Counted from the first letter of the stretch, positions 18,653-27,713 are shown. The stretch is 64,000 nucleotides of DNA from an uncultured Prevotellaceae bacterium (GCA_902779455.1 CACZBS010000005.1:1-64000); one strand, 5' to 3'. Numbers and translations are program-made. The notes: generated by a model from the letters alone, not told the origin.

Positions 18653-20639
18653 ACACGAACATCACCATCATCATCACGATCACGATCATCATCACGATCA
18701 CGCTGCCGAAGGCTGCGCCTGCGAACATCATCATCACCATCACGAACATGAGCACGAGGGCGGGCTCCGCCGCCAGTTGGCGCGCATCCTGCTGACGGCC
18801 CTGCTGCTCGTCGCTGCCGTTGTCGTTGAGAAGACGTGCGGGCTGACGACGTGGCAGCTGCTGCTGGTCTACCTCGTACCTTATATTATTATTGGCCGCG
18901 AGACGCTCTGCGAGGCCGCCGAGGGACTGGCTCACGGCGAGCCCTTCAACGAGCACTTCCTGATGTCGGTGGCCACGATCGGCGCACTCGCCATCGGATT
19001 CCTGCCCGGCGCTGAGACGCAATTCCCTGAGGCCGTCTTCGTCATGCTGTTCTTCCAGGTGGGCGAACTGTTCGAGGGCTATGCCGAAGGGCAGAGCCGC
19101 CGCAGCATCGCCCATCTGATGGAGATCCGGCCCGACGTGGCCAGGGTGGGCGACCGGATGGTCGACCCCAGTGAGGTTGGGGTGGGGCAGGTGATCGTCG
19201 TCCGGCCGGGCGAGCGCGTCGCACTCGACGGCGTCGTCGTCGAAGGCACGTCGGCACTCGACACGGTGGCCCTGACGGGCGAGAGCGTTCCCCGCGCGGT
19301 GGGCGTCGGCGACGAGGTCGTCTCGGGCTGCGTCAACCTGAGCGGAGTGCTGCACGTCCGCGTCACGAAGGCCTTCGGCGAGAGCACCGTCCAGAAGATC
19401 ATCCACCTCGTCGAGGAGGCCGGCGAGCATAAGTCGAAGCGCGAAGCCTTCATCACCCGCTTCGCCCGCGTCTATACGCCCGTCGTCGTCGGGCTGGCCG
19501 TCGCCATCGTCGTCATCTCTGTCATTCTGAACAGTTTGGACATGCTTCCCCCTTCCTTCGGAGGGGTCGGGGGAGGCCTCTACCGCGCCCTGATGTTCCT
19601 CGTCGTGTCGTGCCCGTGTGCACTGGTCATCAGCGTGCCCCTGACGTTCTTTGGCGGCATCGGCGGGGCCTCGCGCCGCGGCATCCTCATCAAGGGGGCT
19701 AACTATATGGACGTCTTGGCCAAGGTCACGACCGTCGTGTTCGACAAGACGGGCACGCTCACCGAAGGGCGATTCGCCGTCGAGGCCGTCCACCCCGACC
19801 TGTGCGACGAGCAGCGCCTGCTGCACCTGGCGGCCCACGTGGAGCACTTTTCCACTCATCCCATCGGCGCCGCCCTGCGCGATGCCTTCCCCCAGGAAGC
19901 CACCGACGGCTGCCGCGTGAGCCAGGTCGAGGAGGTGGCCGGACAGGGCATCCGGGCCCGTGTGGGCGACGACGTGGTGTGCGTGGGTAATACGAAGATG
20001 ATGGAGGCCGAGGGCGCCGCATGGCATGAGTGCGACCACGACGCCGGCACGATTGTCCATGTGGCCATCAACGGCGACTATGCCGGCCATATCGTCATCA
20101 ACGACACCGTCAAGCAGGGCGCCCGCGAGGCCATCGACGCGCTGAAGGCGCTCGGCGTCAGCCGCACCGTCATGCTCACCGGCGACCGCGAGGAGGTGGC
20201 CCGCCGTGTGGCCGACGGCCTCGGCATCAGTGATTATCATGCGGGATTGCTGCCTGACGAAAAGGTTGAACAGTTTGAGGCCATCAAGTCGCAAGCCGCG
20301 ACAGCCTTCGTCGGCGACGGCATCAACGATGCCCCCGTGCTGGCCCGGGCCGACGTGGGCATCGCCATGGGCGGACTGGGCAGCGACGCCGCCATCGAGG
20401 CGGCCGACGTGGTGCTGATGGACGACCAGCCGCAGAAGGTGGCGCTGGCCATCCGCATCGCCCGCCGCACGCAGGCCATCGCCCGCCAGAACGTCTGGTT
20501 TGCCATCGGCGTCAAGGTGCTCGTCCTCGTGCTCGCCGCCTGCGGCCTGGCCACGATGTGGATGGCTGTCTTTGCCGACGTCGGCGTCACCGTCCTGGCC
20601 GTCCTCAACGCCATGCGGGCGCTCCGCGTCAGGGATTGA
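18648..20639 (+). CDS. P1B-type heavy-metal translocating ATPase (Zn/Cd/Pb type)
   Basis: Inner-membrane pump that exports a divalent metal, most likely Zn2+, Cd2+ or Pb2+. The N-terminus (1-40) is a His-rich metal-binding tail with four His clusters instead of a full CxxC HMA domain. Core motifs: TGES in ALTGESVP, the metal-site CPC in VVSCPCALV (near 322), phosphorylation DKTGT (near 366), the HP locus STHPIGA (near 404) and GDGINDAPV (near 557). The loop before the CPC helix reads MLPPSFGGVGGGLYRAL. The DNA behind this glycine-rich part matches a dispersed GC-rich repeat found at 60372-60391. The start codon sits inside an inverted repeat that also covers the promoter. A terminator follows. 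Confidence 0.94.
   Translation: MAHEHHHHHHDHDHHHDHAAEGCACEHHHHHHEHEHEGGLRRQLARILLTALLLVAAVVVEKTCGLTTWQLLLVYLVPYIIIGRETLCEAAEGLAHGEPFNEHFLMSVATIGALAIGFLPGAETQFPEAVFVMLFFQVGELFEGYAEGQSRRSIAHLMEIRPDVARVGDRMVDPSEVGVGQVIVVRPGERVALDGVVVEGTSALDTVALTGESVPRAVGVGDEVVSGCVNLSGVLHVRVTKAFGESTVQKIIHLVEEAGEHKSKREAFITRFARVYTPVVVGLAVAIVVISVILNSLDMLPPSFGGVGGGLYRALMFLVVSCPCALVISVPLTFFGGIGGASRRGILIKGANYMDVLAKVTTVVFDKTGTLTEGRFAVEAVHPDLCDEQRLLHLAAHVEHFSTHPIGAALRDAFPQEATDGCRVSQVEEVAGQGIRARVGDDVVCVGNTKMMEAEGAAWHECDHDAGTIVHVAINGDYAGHIVINDTVKQGAREAIDALKALGVSRTVMLTGDREEVARRVADGLGISDYHAGLLPDEKVEQFEAIKSQAATAFVGDGINDAPVLARADVGIAMGGLGSDAAIEAADVVLMDDQPQKVALAIRIARRTQAIARQNVWFAIGVKVLVLVLAACGLATMWMAVFADVGVTVLAVLNAMRALRVRD
19546..19577 (+). 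repeat. GC-rich repeat segment in frame inside the P-type ATPase
   Basis: TTCCCCCTTCCTTCGGAGG followed by GGTCGGGGGAGGC. The 20 bases TCGGAGGGGTCGGGGGAGGC are identical to 60372-60391 in an intergenic repeat cluster. It encodes LPPSFGGVGGG without breaking the reading frame. Confidence 0.75.
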
Positions 20640-20648
20640 TAGACACAC

Positions 20649-20685
20649 AAAAACGGGAAACGCCTGCGCTGCAGGCCCCGTTTTT
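20649..20685 (+). terminator. Terminator after the P-type ATPase
   Basis: AAAAACGGG pairs with CCCGTTTTT, with an inner stem GCCTGC-GCT-GCAGGC, and ends in five Ts. It starts 10 bp after the stop codon. Confidence 0.85.
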
Positions 20686-20740
20686 CTCATGTCGTGACGC
20701 TTTTTAAGCAAAAAAGGAGCACGGGTCGGGATTTTTTTTG

Positions 20741-20748
20741 TACTTTTG
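20741..20748 (+). promoter_or_regulatory. -7 promoter box of the lipoprotein-sufS operon
   Basis: TACTTTTGCACA, fitting TAnnTTTGCA, 17 bp before the ATG at 20765. Confidence 0.6.
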
Positions 20749-20764
20749 CACAAAAATAACAAGG

Positions 20765-21700
20765 ATGAATATGAAAAGATTCGTAATCATAGCCCTGGCC
20801 GCCCTGACGATGGCCGCCTGTGGAAACAAGGAAGAACAGCTGCGCGAGCGCGCTGCCGAGTTGTGCCAGTATATTCCCGCCAACGGGTTGCAGGAACAGT
20901 CGAAGGCCTTCATGACGGCCGATTTCTATGCCGTGCTCGACACGTTGTTCAATCATCTGCCTGAGCATGAGGCGATGGACCATGAGTGGCTGCACTACTT
21001 CGTGACGGGCGACGGCGGCACGATCGCCGACTACGAGGTGACGGGCGTGGAGCTGACCGACGAGACCCACGCCGTGGCCACCATCGCGGTGCGGCAGAAG
21101 CAGGAGGACGGCCCGGCCGACGAGAGCAGTGACGTCGAGGAGCACCAGCTCTACATGGAGAAAGTGGACGGGCAGTGGCTGATGTCCGACTTCGACGCAC
21201 ACAAGCAGGACTGCATCCGCCACATCGAGATCAACCGCAAGGAGCAGGCCGTGCGCGATGCCATGGGCGACTATCTGGTGCGGGAAATCGGCGCTCACTA
21301 CCTGCAGGGCGAGCTGTGCGTCCCGACGCTGATGATCGTGGCAGGTGAGGAGAACGGCGACGAGGCACAGGTGTGGTGCGACTGCTGGGTGGACTGGTAC
21401 CGCGTGGCAGGCGACACGCTGAAGACCGTCTCGGGCGGCAACCACTCCGGCCTGATGACCATCAGGATGCAGGACGGCAAGCCCGTGGTGACCGCCTTCG
21501 AGCAGACCACCGACGGCGCAGGCTTCCTGCCCAGTGCGAAGCGCATCTTCGGCCAGCACTTCGATGTCTACGAGCGGATGCACGCCAGTCAGGACGTGCG
21601 CGATGCCGCCCGCAAGGAGCAGCTGAAGGAATATGTCAGCCGTCGAGGGCTCAACGTCAGTTACTATCAGGACTATGGCTGGGACGCCGTGGAACTTTAA
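20765..21700 (+). CDS. Lipoprotein of unknown function upstream of sufS
   Basis: A 312-residue lipoprotein. The signal peptide ends in a lipobox (ALTMAAC, Cys about 17), followed by GNKEEQLRERAAELC. No family is recognised. The mature part is acidic with mixed alpha/beta character; segments such as HAVATIAVRQKQ and KVDGQWLMSDFD resemble NTF2-like accessory domains, but that is weak. The ATG at 20765 is used. The ATG two codons later (20771) has the better AAGG spacing and may be the real start. The stop is followed at once by the sufS start, so the two are co-transcribed from the promoter at 20741. A role in Fe-S metabolism is not supported by anything but position. Confidence 0.85.
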   Translation: MNMKRFVIIALAALTMAACGNKEEQLRERAAELCQYIPANGLQEQSKAFMTADFYAVLDTLFNHLPEHEAMDHEWLHYFVTGDGGTIADYEVTGVELTDETHAVATIAVRQKQEDGPADESSDVEEHQLYMEKVDGQWLMSDFDAHKQDCIRHIEINRKEQAVRDAMGDYLVREIGAHYLQGELCVPTLMIVAGEENGDEAQVWCDCWVDWYRVAGDTLKTVSGGNHSGLMTIRMQDGKPVVTAFEQTTDGAGFLPSAKRIFGQHFDVYERMHASQDVRDAARKEQLKEYVSRRGLNVSYYQDYGWDAVEL

Positions 21701-23020
21701 ATGAAACGAACCATGAGCTACGATGTCAATAAGGTCCGCGAGGACTTTCCCATCCTCGGGCGTGAGGTGTACGGCCGGCCGCTGGTCTATCTGGACAATG
21801 CCGCGACGACGCAGAAGCCGCTGTGCGTGCTCGACGCTATGCGCGAGGAATACCTGAACGTGAATGCCAACGTGCACCGCGGCGTCCACTACCTCTCGCA
21901 GCAGGCCACCGACCTGCACGAGGCGGCCCGCGAGCGGGTGCGCCGCTTCATCAATGCGCGGTCGACGAATGAGATCGTCTTCACCCGCGGCACGACGGAG
22001 GCCATCAACCTCGTGGCGCAGACGTTCTGCGAGAGCCAGATGCGCGAGGGCGACGAGGTGCTCGTCACTGACATGGAGCACCATTCGAACATCGTGCCGT
22101 GGCAGCTGCAGGCCCAGCGGCGGGGGATCGTCGTGCGGCATCTGCCGATCACGGACCGGGGGGAGATATGCTGCGACAATGTCGCAGCACACCGAACGGG
22201 AACAGAGGACTTCGCAGCACACCGAACGGGAACAGAGGACTTCGCAGCACACCGAACGGGAACAGAGGGCATCGCAACATACCTGACGGAGCGGACGCGG
22301 CTGGTCAGCCTGTGCCATGTGAGCAATGTGCTGGGGACGGTGAATCCCGTGGAGGAGATCATCAGGATAGCGCATGAGCGGGGCATCCCCGTGCTCATCG
22401 ACGGAGCGCAGAGCGCGCCGCACATGAAGATCGACGTGCAGGCGATGGACTGCGACTTCTTCTGCTTCAGCGGACACAAGATGTACGGGCCGACGGGCAT
22501 CGGCGTGCTCTACGGCAAGGAGGAATGGCTGGAGCGTCTGCCGCCATATCAGGGTGGGGGAGAGATGATCGACCAGGTCAGCTGGGAGCGCACCACCTTC
22601 GAGCACGCGCCGCTGAAGTTTGAGGCCGGTACGCCCGACTACGTGGCGACCCACGGCCTGGCCACGGCCATCGACTACATGGAGCGCCTCGGGCTCGACA
22701 ACATCGCGGCCCACGAGCAGGAGCTGACGCGCTATGCCATGGAGCAGATGCGCCAGATTCCCGGCATGCGCTTCTTCGGCGAGGCTGAGCGGAAGGACGC
22801 CGTTGTGAGCTTCCTCGTCGGCGACATCCACCACCTCGACATGGGCACGCTGCTCGACCGCCTCGGCATCGCCGTGCGCACGGGCCACCACTGTGCCCAC
22901 CCGCTGATGACGCGTCTGGGCGTGACGGGCACCGTCCGCGCCTCCTTCGCCCTATATAATACGAAGGAGGAGATCGACGCCCTCGTCGAGGGCATCCGGC
23001 GGGTGGCGAGGATGTTCTAA
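21701..23020 (+). CDS. sufS: Cysteine desulfurase SufS
   Basis: PLP enzyme that takes sulfur from cysteine as a persulfide for SufBCD. The fold-type I enzyme starts with VREDFPILGREVYGRPLVYLDNAATTQKP, has the PLP-binding Lys in CFSGHKMYGPTG (near 259) and the active-site Cys in RTGHHCAHPLM (near 397). ATG codons at 21701 and 21713 are both possible; MSYDVNKVREDF fits family N-termini. Oddity: at residues about 161-190, in a surface loop before TERTRLVSLCHVSNVLG, there are three copies of FAAHRTGTED encoded by a 30-bp tandem repeat. The frame is kept and both catalytic residues are present. A heptad repeat starts right at the stop codon. Confidence 0.95.
   Translation: MKRTMSYDVNKVREDFPILGREVYGRPLVYLDNAATTQKPLCVLDAMREEYLNVNANVHRGVHYLSQQATDLHEAARERVRRFINARSTNEIVFTRGTTEAINLVAQTFCESQMREGDEVLVTDMEHHSNIVPWQLQAQRRGIVVRHLPITDRGEICCDNVAAHRTGTEDFAAHRTGTEDFAAHRTGTEGIATYLTERTRLVSLCHVSNVLGTVNPVEEIIRIAHERGIPVLIDGAQSAPHMKIDVQAMDCDFFCFSGHKMYGPTGIGVLYGKEEWLERLPPYQGGGEMIDQVSWERTTFEHAPLKFEAGTPDYVATHGLATAIDYMERLGLDNIAAHEQELTRYAMEQMRQIPGMRFFGEAERKDAVVSFLVGDIHHLDMGTLLDRLGIAVRTGHHCAHPLMTRLGVTGTVRASFALYNTKEEIDALVEGIRRVARMF
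22169..22282 (+). repeat. 30-bp in-frame tandem repeat inside sufS
   Basis: Three units at 22181, 22211 and 22241 (core TCGCAGCACACCGAACGGGA) plus a degraded partial fourth unit at 22271-22282. Just before it is a small palindrome TGCTGCGAC-AAT-GTCGCAGCA (22169-22189). The units are almost identical, so the expansion looks recent. Confidence 0.92.
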
Positions 23021-23176
23021 GTGAAAGATGAGAAATGAAAGATGAAAGATATGATTAGACTTTTCTCCTGATAATGACCGAGAAAGTCTAATCATATCTT
23101 TCATTTCTCATCTTTCATTTTTCATCTAAAGAGTCTAATCATATCTTTCATCTTTCATTTCTCATCTTTCATTTAG
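23021..23176. repeat. Heptad-repeat element between convergent sufS and a small membrane gene
   Basis: The forward part (GTGAAAG, ATGAGAA, ATGAAAG, ATGAAAG, then ATATGATTAGACTTT) begins immediately after the sufS TAA. It is followed by inverted copies (AAAGTCTAATCATATCTTTCAT... twice) that run into the 3' end of the gene on the other strand and supply its stop codon. Confidence 0.9.
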
Positions 23177-23440
23177 AATAGTCCTCCTGCACTTCATCAC
23201 CGCCCCGACGAGCCACGTCAGGCAGAGGATGCGCAGGACGAACGACATCGAGGGGAAGACCGTCATCAGGAAAGCCAGCTGGGCATTGAGCAAGAGGAGC
23301 GTCTGGCGGGTGCTCAGCTGCCGCTCCAGGACGTCACTGTAGTATCGTGTCAGCCCCGCCAGGGGACGCTCGGCCATTTTCGTCATCACTTCGGTTGAGA
23401 GGCCCGGCTTGCGGGTCGTGATCATCATTTCGTTTGTCAT
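23162..23440 (-). CDS. Small membrane protein of unknown function
   Basis: A 92-residue protein; I assign no function. The N-terminal half is soluble (MTKMAERPLAGLTRYYSDVLERQLSTRQ). It is followed by two hydrophobic stretches (TLLLLNAQLAFLMTVF and FVLRILCLTWLVGAVM) that could form a membrane hairpin, and a basic end (KCRRTILNER). The last residues, NER, and the stop codon lie within the inverted heptad repeat that fills the intergenic space to sufS, so the natural C-terminus may have been changed by the repeat. The start is far from the divergent rnhB promoter. Confidence 0.7.
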   Translation of the reverse strand: MTNEMMITTRKPGLSTEVMTKMAERPLAGLTRYYSDVLERQLSTRQTLLLLNAQLAFLMTVFPSMSFVLRILCLTWLVGAVMKCRRTILNER

Positions 23441-23563
23441 AATCGTATTCCTTTTATTGAGTTATTTAAGTTTTCTGGGTGCAAAAAAACGAGTTTAGAG
23501 TGCACAAAAAGTTCACAAACGAAACTTTTTGTGTTAAAAACGTGGGAAATTAAGATTTTTTAG

Positions 23564-23571
23564 TAACTTTG
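23564..23571 (+). promoter_or_regulatory. -7 promoter box of rnhB
   Basis: TAACTTTGCACCC, 25 bp upstream of the ATG at 23596. It overlaps the upstream in-frame start (23569), ruling that start out. Confidence 0.7.
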
Positions 23572-23595
23572 CACCCAAATCAGAGCCAAACCAAT

Positions 23596-24204
23596 ATGCT
23601 CAAGAGCCACTACTACGAAGGATTGGTCGAGGCGGGCTGCGACGAGGCCGGCCGCGGCTGTCTGGCGGGAGCCGTCTTTGCGGCGGCCGTCATCCTGCCG
23701 CCCGACTATGAGAACGCGCTGCTCAACGACTCGAAGCAGCTCACCGAGCGCCGCCGCTACGAGCTGCGCACGCAGATAGAGCGCGACGCCCTGAGCTGGG
23801 CCGTCGGCATCGTCGGGCCGGACGAGATCGACCGCATCAACATCCTGCGGGCCTCGATCCTGGCCATGCACCGCGCCCTCGACCAGCTGCAGCCGCGCCC
23901 CGAGGCCGTCATCGTCGACGGCAACCGCTTCACGCGCTGGCAGGACGTGCCCTACACCACTATTATAAAAGGCGACGGCAAGTATCTCTCCATCGCGGCC
24001 GCCTCGGTGCTGGCCAAGACCTATCGCGACGACTACATGCTGCGGCTGGCCGACGACTATCCTCAGTACGACTGGCAGCACAACAAGGGCTACCCCACGC
24101 CGTCCCACCGCGAGGCCATCCGGCGCTATGGGCCCACGCCCGTGCACCGCCGGACGTTCAACCTGCTGGGCGACGGCCAGCTGTCGTTCGACTTTGCGGA
24201 ATAG
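23596..24204 (+). CDS. rnhB: Ribonuclease HII
   Basis: Cleaves RNA-DNA hybrids and single ribonucleotides in DNA. The 202-residue product has the RNase HII hallmark [13 protein letters not shown] (first catalytic Asp-Glu), [12 protein letters not shown], a central Asp in AVIVDGNRF, and [17 protein letters not shown] followed by [14 protein letters not shown]. Start at [14 protein letters not shown] (23596), set by the promoter position. It is followed by a 150-bp gap with a 22-bp repeat relative and then a WYL regulator on the same strand. Confidence 0.95.
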   Translation: MLKSHYYEGLVEAGCDEAGRGCLAGAVFAAAVILPPDYENALLNDSKQLTERRRYELRTQIERDALSWAVGIVGPDEIDRINILRASILAMHRALDQLQPRPEAVIVDGNRFTRWQDVPYTTIIKGDGKYLSIAAASVLAKTYRDDYMLRLADDYPQYDWQHNKGYPTPSHREAIRRYGPTPVHRRTFNLLGDGQLSFDFAE

Positions 24205-24246
24205 AAAAATCCTGACAACGATGAAGGAGCCACCAAACACCTTTTG

Positions 24247-24318
24247 ACGAGAAGTGCCGCTTTTCGATGAAAAAAGCACCGCTTCTCACCCCGAGAAGCA
24301 CCGTTTCTCCAGAAAAGG
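24247..24318. repeat. Degenerate copy of the GAAGTGCCGCTTTTC repeat family
   Basis: GAAGTGCCGCTTTTCGATGA, then AGCACCGCTTCTC and GAGAAGCACCGTTTCTCC, form alternating direct and inverted units. The first is shared with the 3412-3495 array. Confidence 0.65.
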
Positions 24319-24354
24319 TCCTGTGGGCTGTTTTGACGAAATATTGACAAGCTG

Positions 24355-25269
24355 ATGCGACACGACAAACTGGAGCGCGAGCTGCGCCTGCTGCTCCTGC
24401 TGATAGAGAACCACCGCTACACGGTGCCCGAGATCTGCGACAAGATGGAGATCTCGCGGCGCAACTTCTACTATTATCTCGACTTCTTCCGCTTTGCGGG
24501 CTTCACGGTCGAGAACCGTCGGCCGTACTATTTCATCAGCAAGAACTCGCCCTTCTTCCGCAAGCTCGATGCCGCCATCCACCTCACCGAGGACGAGGCC
24601 ATCATGATACGCCGCATCCTGGAGCGCAGCGACGACCGCTCGCCGCAGATGCAGCGACTGATGCAGAAGCTCGACAAGCTCTACGACCTCGACATCATCG
24701 ACTCGGCAGAGCAGCGCGAGCGTGTCGCCCACAACGTCTCGGCCCTCTACGACGCCATCAAGCAGCGCTGCACCGTCGTGCTCGTGGGCTACTCCTCACC
24801 CCACAGCAATACGCAGCGCGACCGCACCGTCGAGCCCTTCCTCTTCATGAACGGCAACCAGGAGATCCGCTGCTACGAGCTGGAGTCGAAAATGAACAAG
24901 ACGTTTAAACTATCGCGCATCCAGGACGTCAAACTGCTGGACGATCTCGCATGGTCGAATGAGCGCCATCACCGCCATGTCTACACCGATCCGTTCATGT
25001 TCAGCGACGAGCACCAGATGCCCGTCCGCCTGCGCATGGGCCGACTGGCCACGTCGATCCTGCGCGAGGAATATCCGCAGGCCGAACGCTACATCGAGGA
25101 CATCGAGGGCGACGCCGACCACTGGCTGTGCGACATGCCCGTCTGCTCGTATGCCGGCATCGGCCGCTTCGTGATGGGCCTCTACGAGGACATCGAGGTG
25201 CTGGGCGACGAGGGATTCAAGGATTATCTCAACCAAAAAATAAATCATTTAAAACAATTAGCAACATGA
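24355..25269 (+). CDS. HTH-WYL domain transcriptional regulator
   Basis: A 304-residue regulator. The N-terminal HTH (about 1-60) contains LLLLIENHRYTVPEICDKMEISRRNFYYYLDFF. The C-terminal part holds a WYL-type ligand domain (about 140-220: CTVVLVGYSSPHSNTQRDRTVEPF) with the motif partly changed, and a C-terminal extension (LCDMPVCSYAGIGRFVMGL). WYL proteins sense nucleotides or nucleic acids and often control stress or defence genes. No defence genes are near. Its TGA overlaps the start of the following lipoprotein gene (ATGA), so they are coupled. Confidence 0.87.
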   Translation: MRHDKLERELRLLLLLIENHRYTVPEICDKMEISRRNFYYYLDFFRFAGFTVENRRPYYFISKNSPFFRKLDAAIHLTEDEAIMIRRILERSDDRSPQMQRLMQKLDKLYDLDIIDSAEQRERVAHNVSALYDAIKQRCTVVLVGYSSPHSNTQRDRTVEPFLFMNGNQEIRCYELESKMNKTFKLSRIQDVKLLDDLAWSNERHHRHVYTDPFMFSDEHQMPVRLRMGRLATSILREEYPQAERYIEDIEGDADHWLCDMPVCSYAGIGRFVMGLYEDIEVLGDEGFKDYLNQKINHLKQLAT

Positions 25270-25955
25270 AAAAGATTTCAATCTTCGCAATCGCAGCTGC
25301 AGGCACGATGATGCTCAGCAGCTGCGGATCGGCCGGACTGGCCGCACTCGGACAGGTCGTCGCAGCCACGGCCGGACAGCAGACCACCGGCACCACCCAG
25401 ACGTCGACGGGCAGCATCCTGGGCGACATCCTCGGCGCCGCCACCAACGGCCAGACCATCGGCAACGTGCTCGGCTCCGTCCTCGGCACCAACACGCTGA
25501 CCCAGCAGCAGCTCATCGGCACCTGGACCTACTCGCAGCCCGGCGTGGCCTTCACCAGCGACAACCTGCTGGCACAGGCCGGCGGCGAGGTGGCCGCCAC
25601 GACCATCAAGCAGAAGGTGCTGCCCGTCTATCAGAAGGTAGGCATCAAGTCGTCGAACACGCAGATGCAGTTCAAGGAGGACGGCACGTTCGTCGCCGTC
25701 ATCGCCGGCAAGCAGCTCAGCGGCAACTACACGTTCGACGCCAAGACGTCGCAGGTCGTGCTCCAGACCCTCCTCTTCAACATGACGTGCTATGCCAAGC
25801 GCAACAGCGACGGCATCGCCCTGCTCTTCGAGTCGACCAAGCTGCTGACGCTGCTGCAGACCATGTCGGCCCTGAGCGGCAACTCGACGCTCGGCACCAT
25901 CGGCGACCTGTCGAAGAACTACGACGGCCTGCGCCTCGGCTTCGACTTCAAGTAA
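25266..25955 (+). CDS. DUF4923-type lipoprotein
   Basis: A 229-residue lipoprotein with signal peptide MKKISIFAIAAAGTMMLSSC (lipobox Cys 20). A Gly/Thr/Gln-rich linker (about 30-80) is followed by a beta-rich domain beginning LIGTWTYSQPGVAF and including MQFKEDGTFVAVIAGKQLSGNYTFD. This layout matches DUF4923 proteins of Bacteroidales, whose function is unknown. I start at 25266, where the ATG overlaps the regulator's stop codon. The longer frame from 25128 lies inside the regulator and lacks a signal peptide at its start. A 27-bp inverted repeat follows. Confidence 0.85.
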   Translation: MKKISIFAIAAAGTMMLSSCGSAGLAALGQVVAATAGQQTTGTTQTSTGSILGDILGAATNGQTIGNVLGSVLGTNTLTQQQLIGTWTYSQPGVAFTSDNLLAQAGGEVAATTIKQKVLPVYQKVGIKSSNTQMQFKEDGTFVAVIAGKQLSGNYTFDAKTSQVVLQTLLFNMTCYAKRNSDGIALLFESTKLLTLLQTMSALSGNSTLGTIGDLSKNYDGLRLGFDFK

Positions 25956-25982
25956 AGTCCCCCCCCCGGAACTGACATCATT

Positions 25983-26059
25983 AAAAGAAATTGGAATAAT
26001 AAGAATAATTCCTTCCCCATTCGGAGCCATCTTTATTCTTAATTATTCCAATTTCTTTT
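25983..26059. terminator. Long AT-rich inverted repeat, likely terminator
   Basis: AAAAGAAATTGGAATAAT(A)AGAATAA at 25983-26008 pairs with its complement at 26033-26059 with one indel; the loop is about 24 nt. The right arm ends in CTTTTG. Confidence 0.7.
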
Positions 26060-26144
26060 GATTCTTATCCACCTATTTTCTTTCTTCTTTTTGCCCTCGC
26101 GGAATTCTTTCTTTCAATTATTTGGCCATGTGGCGCAAAATTCG

Positions 26145-26152
26145 TAACTTTG
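26145..26152 (+). promoter_or_regulatory. -7 promoter box of gpmI
   Basis: TAACTTTGCATCC, with TTTGG 24 bp upstream as a possible -33 box. Confidence 0.7.
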
Positions 26153-26192
26153 CATCCTCTTAGAAAATAATCAATTATATAGATTTATATTT

Positions 26193-27713
26193 ATGGCAAA
26201 GAAAGCACTTCTGATGATTCTCGACGGATGGGGAATCGGACAGCACGGACGGGGCGACGTGATCTTTAACACCCCCACACCTTATCTTGATTATCTCACA
26301 GCCACCTCGGCCCACTCGCAGCTGCAGGCCTCAGGCGAGGACGTCGGACTGCCCGACGGACAGATGGGCAACTCGGAGGTGGGCCACCTCAACATCGGCG
26401 CCGGCCGCATCGTCTATCAGGACCTGGTGAAGATCAACCGCGCCTGCCGCGACAACTCCATCGTGGAGAACCCCCAGGTGAAGGCCGCCTACACCTACGC
26501 CAAGGAGAACGGCAAGAAGCTCCACCTGATGGGCCTCTGCTCTGACGGCGGCGTCCACTCAAGCCTGGAGCACCTCTTCAAGCTCATCGAGGTGGGCAGC
26601 CACTACGGCCTGAAGAACCAGACCTTCGTCCACTGCTTTATGGACGGCCGCGACACCGACCCCCACTCGGGCAAGGGATTCATCGAGCAGGTCGAGGCCG
26701 AATGTCGCAAGAACGACGCCGCCATCGCCTCCATCGTGGGCCGCTTCTACGCCATGGACCGCGACAAGCGCTGGGAGCGTGTGCAGCAGGGTTATGCCTT
26801 GCTGGTCAAGGGCGAGGGCAAGCAGGCCACCGACATGGTCCAGGCCATGCAGGAGTCGTATGACGAGGGCGTCACCGACGAGTTCATCAAGCCCATCCAC
26901 AACGCCGCCGTCAACGGCTGCATCGAGGAGGGCGACGTCGTCATCTTCATCAACTTCCGTAACGACCGCGCCAAGGAGCTCACCATCGTGCTCACCCAGC
27001 AGGACATGCCCGAGCAGGGCATGATGCGCATCCCCGGCCTGCAGTACTACTGCATGACGCCCTACGACGCCTCCTTCCAGGGTGTCCACATCCTCTTCCC
27101 CAAGGAGAACGTCGAGGACACGCTCGGCGAATACCTCTCGCGGCAGGGCAAGCGCCAGCTGCACACGGCCGAGACGGAGAAGTATGCCCACGTGACCTTC
27201 TTCTTCAACGGCGGACGCGAAAAGCCCTTCGAGGGCGAGGACCGCATCCTCGTCGCCAGCCCCAAGGTGGCCACCTACGACCTCAAGCCCGAGATGTCGG
27301 CCTACGAGGTGAAGGACAAGCTCTGCGCCGCCATCCGCACCCAGCAGTACGACTTCATCGTCGTCAACTTCGCCAACGGCGACATGGTCGGCCACACGGG
27401 CGTCTACAACGCCATTGCCAAGGCCGTCTGGGCCGTCGACAACTGCGTGCGCGAGGTCATCGAGGCTGCTAAGGCCAACGACTATGAGGCCATCATCATC
27501 GCCGACCACGGCAACGCCGACAACGCCATCAACCCCGACGGCACGCCCAACACGGCTCACTCGCTCAACCCCGTGCCCTTCATCTACGTCACCGACAACA
27601 ACTCGGCCACCGTCCGCGACGGCCGTCTGGCCGACGTGGCTCCCTCGATCCTCCACATCATGGGTCTGGAACAGCCGAAGGACATGACCGGCGAGAACCT
27701 CATCAGCGACTGA
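26193..27713 (+). CDS. gpmI: 2,3-bisphosphoglycerate-independent phosphoglycerate mutase
   Basis: Interconverts 3- and 2-phosphoglycerate in glycolysis and gluconeogenesis using two metal ions (usually Mn2+) and a phosphoserine intermediate. The 506-residue product has the N-terminal metal motif [10 protein letters not shown], the catalytic Ser in [26 protein letters not shown], then [14 protein letters not shown] and [10 protein letters not shown] of the phosphatase-like metal site. Length is normal. It has its own promoter and is followed by a GC-rich inverted repeat pair before ung. Confidence 0.97.
   Translation: MAKKALLMILDGWGIGQHGRGDVIFNTPTPYLDYLTATSAHSQLQASGEDVGLPDGQMGNSEVGHLNIGAGRIVYQDLVKINRACRDNSIVENPQVKAAYTYAKENGKKLHLMGLCSDGGVHSSLEHLFKLIEVGSHYGLKNQTFVHCFMDGRDTDPHSGKGFIEQVEAECRKNDAAIASIVGRFYAMDRDKRWERVQQGYALLVKGEGKQATDMVQAMQESYDEGVTDEFIKPIHNAAVNGCIEEGDVVIFINFRNDRAKELTIVLTQQDMPEQGMMRIPGLQYYCMTPYDASFQGVHILFPKENVEDTLGEYLSRQGKRQLHTAETEKYAHVTFFFNGGREKPFEGEDRILVASPKVATYDLKPEMSAYEVKDKLCAAIRTQQYDFIVVNFANGDMVGHTGVYNAIAKAVWAVDNCVREVIEAAKANDYEAIIIADHGNADNAINPDGTPNTAHSLNPVPFIYVTDNNSATVRDGRLADVAPSILHIMGLEQPKDMTGENLISD

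Noticed and set aside
18648-20639. P-type ATPase being broken by the repeat segment
   Set aside because: The frame is intact and all catalytic motifs are present on both sides.
24355-25269. WYL regulator as marker of a defence island
   Set aside because: Its neighbours are housekeeping and lipoprotein genes; no nuclease, methylase or toxin gene is nearby.
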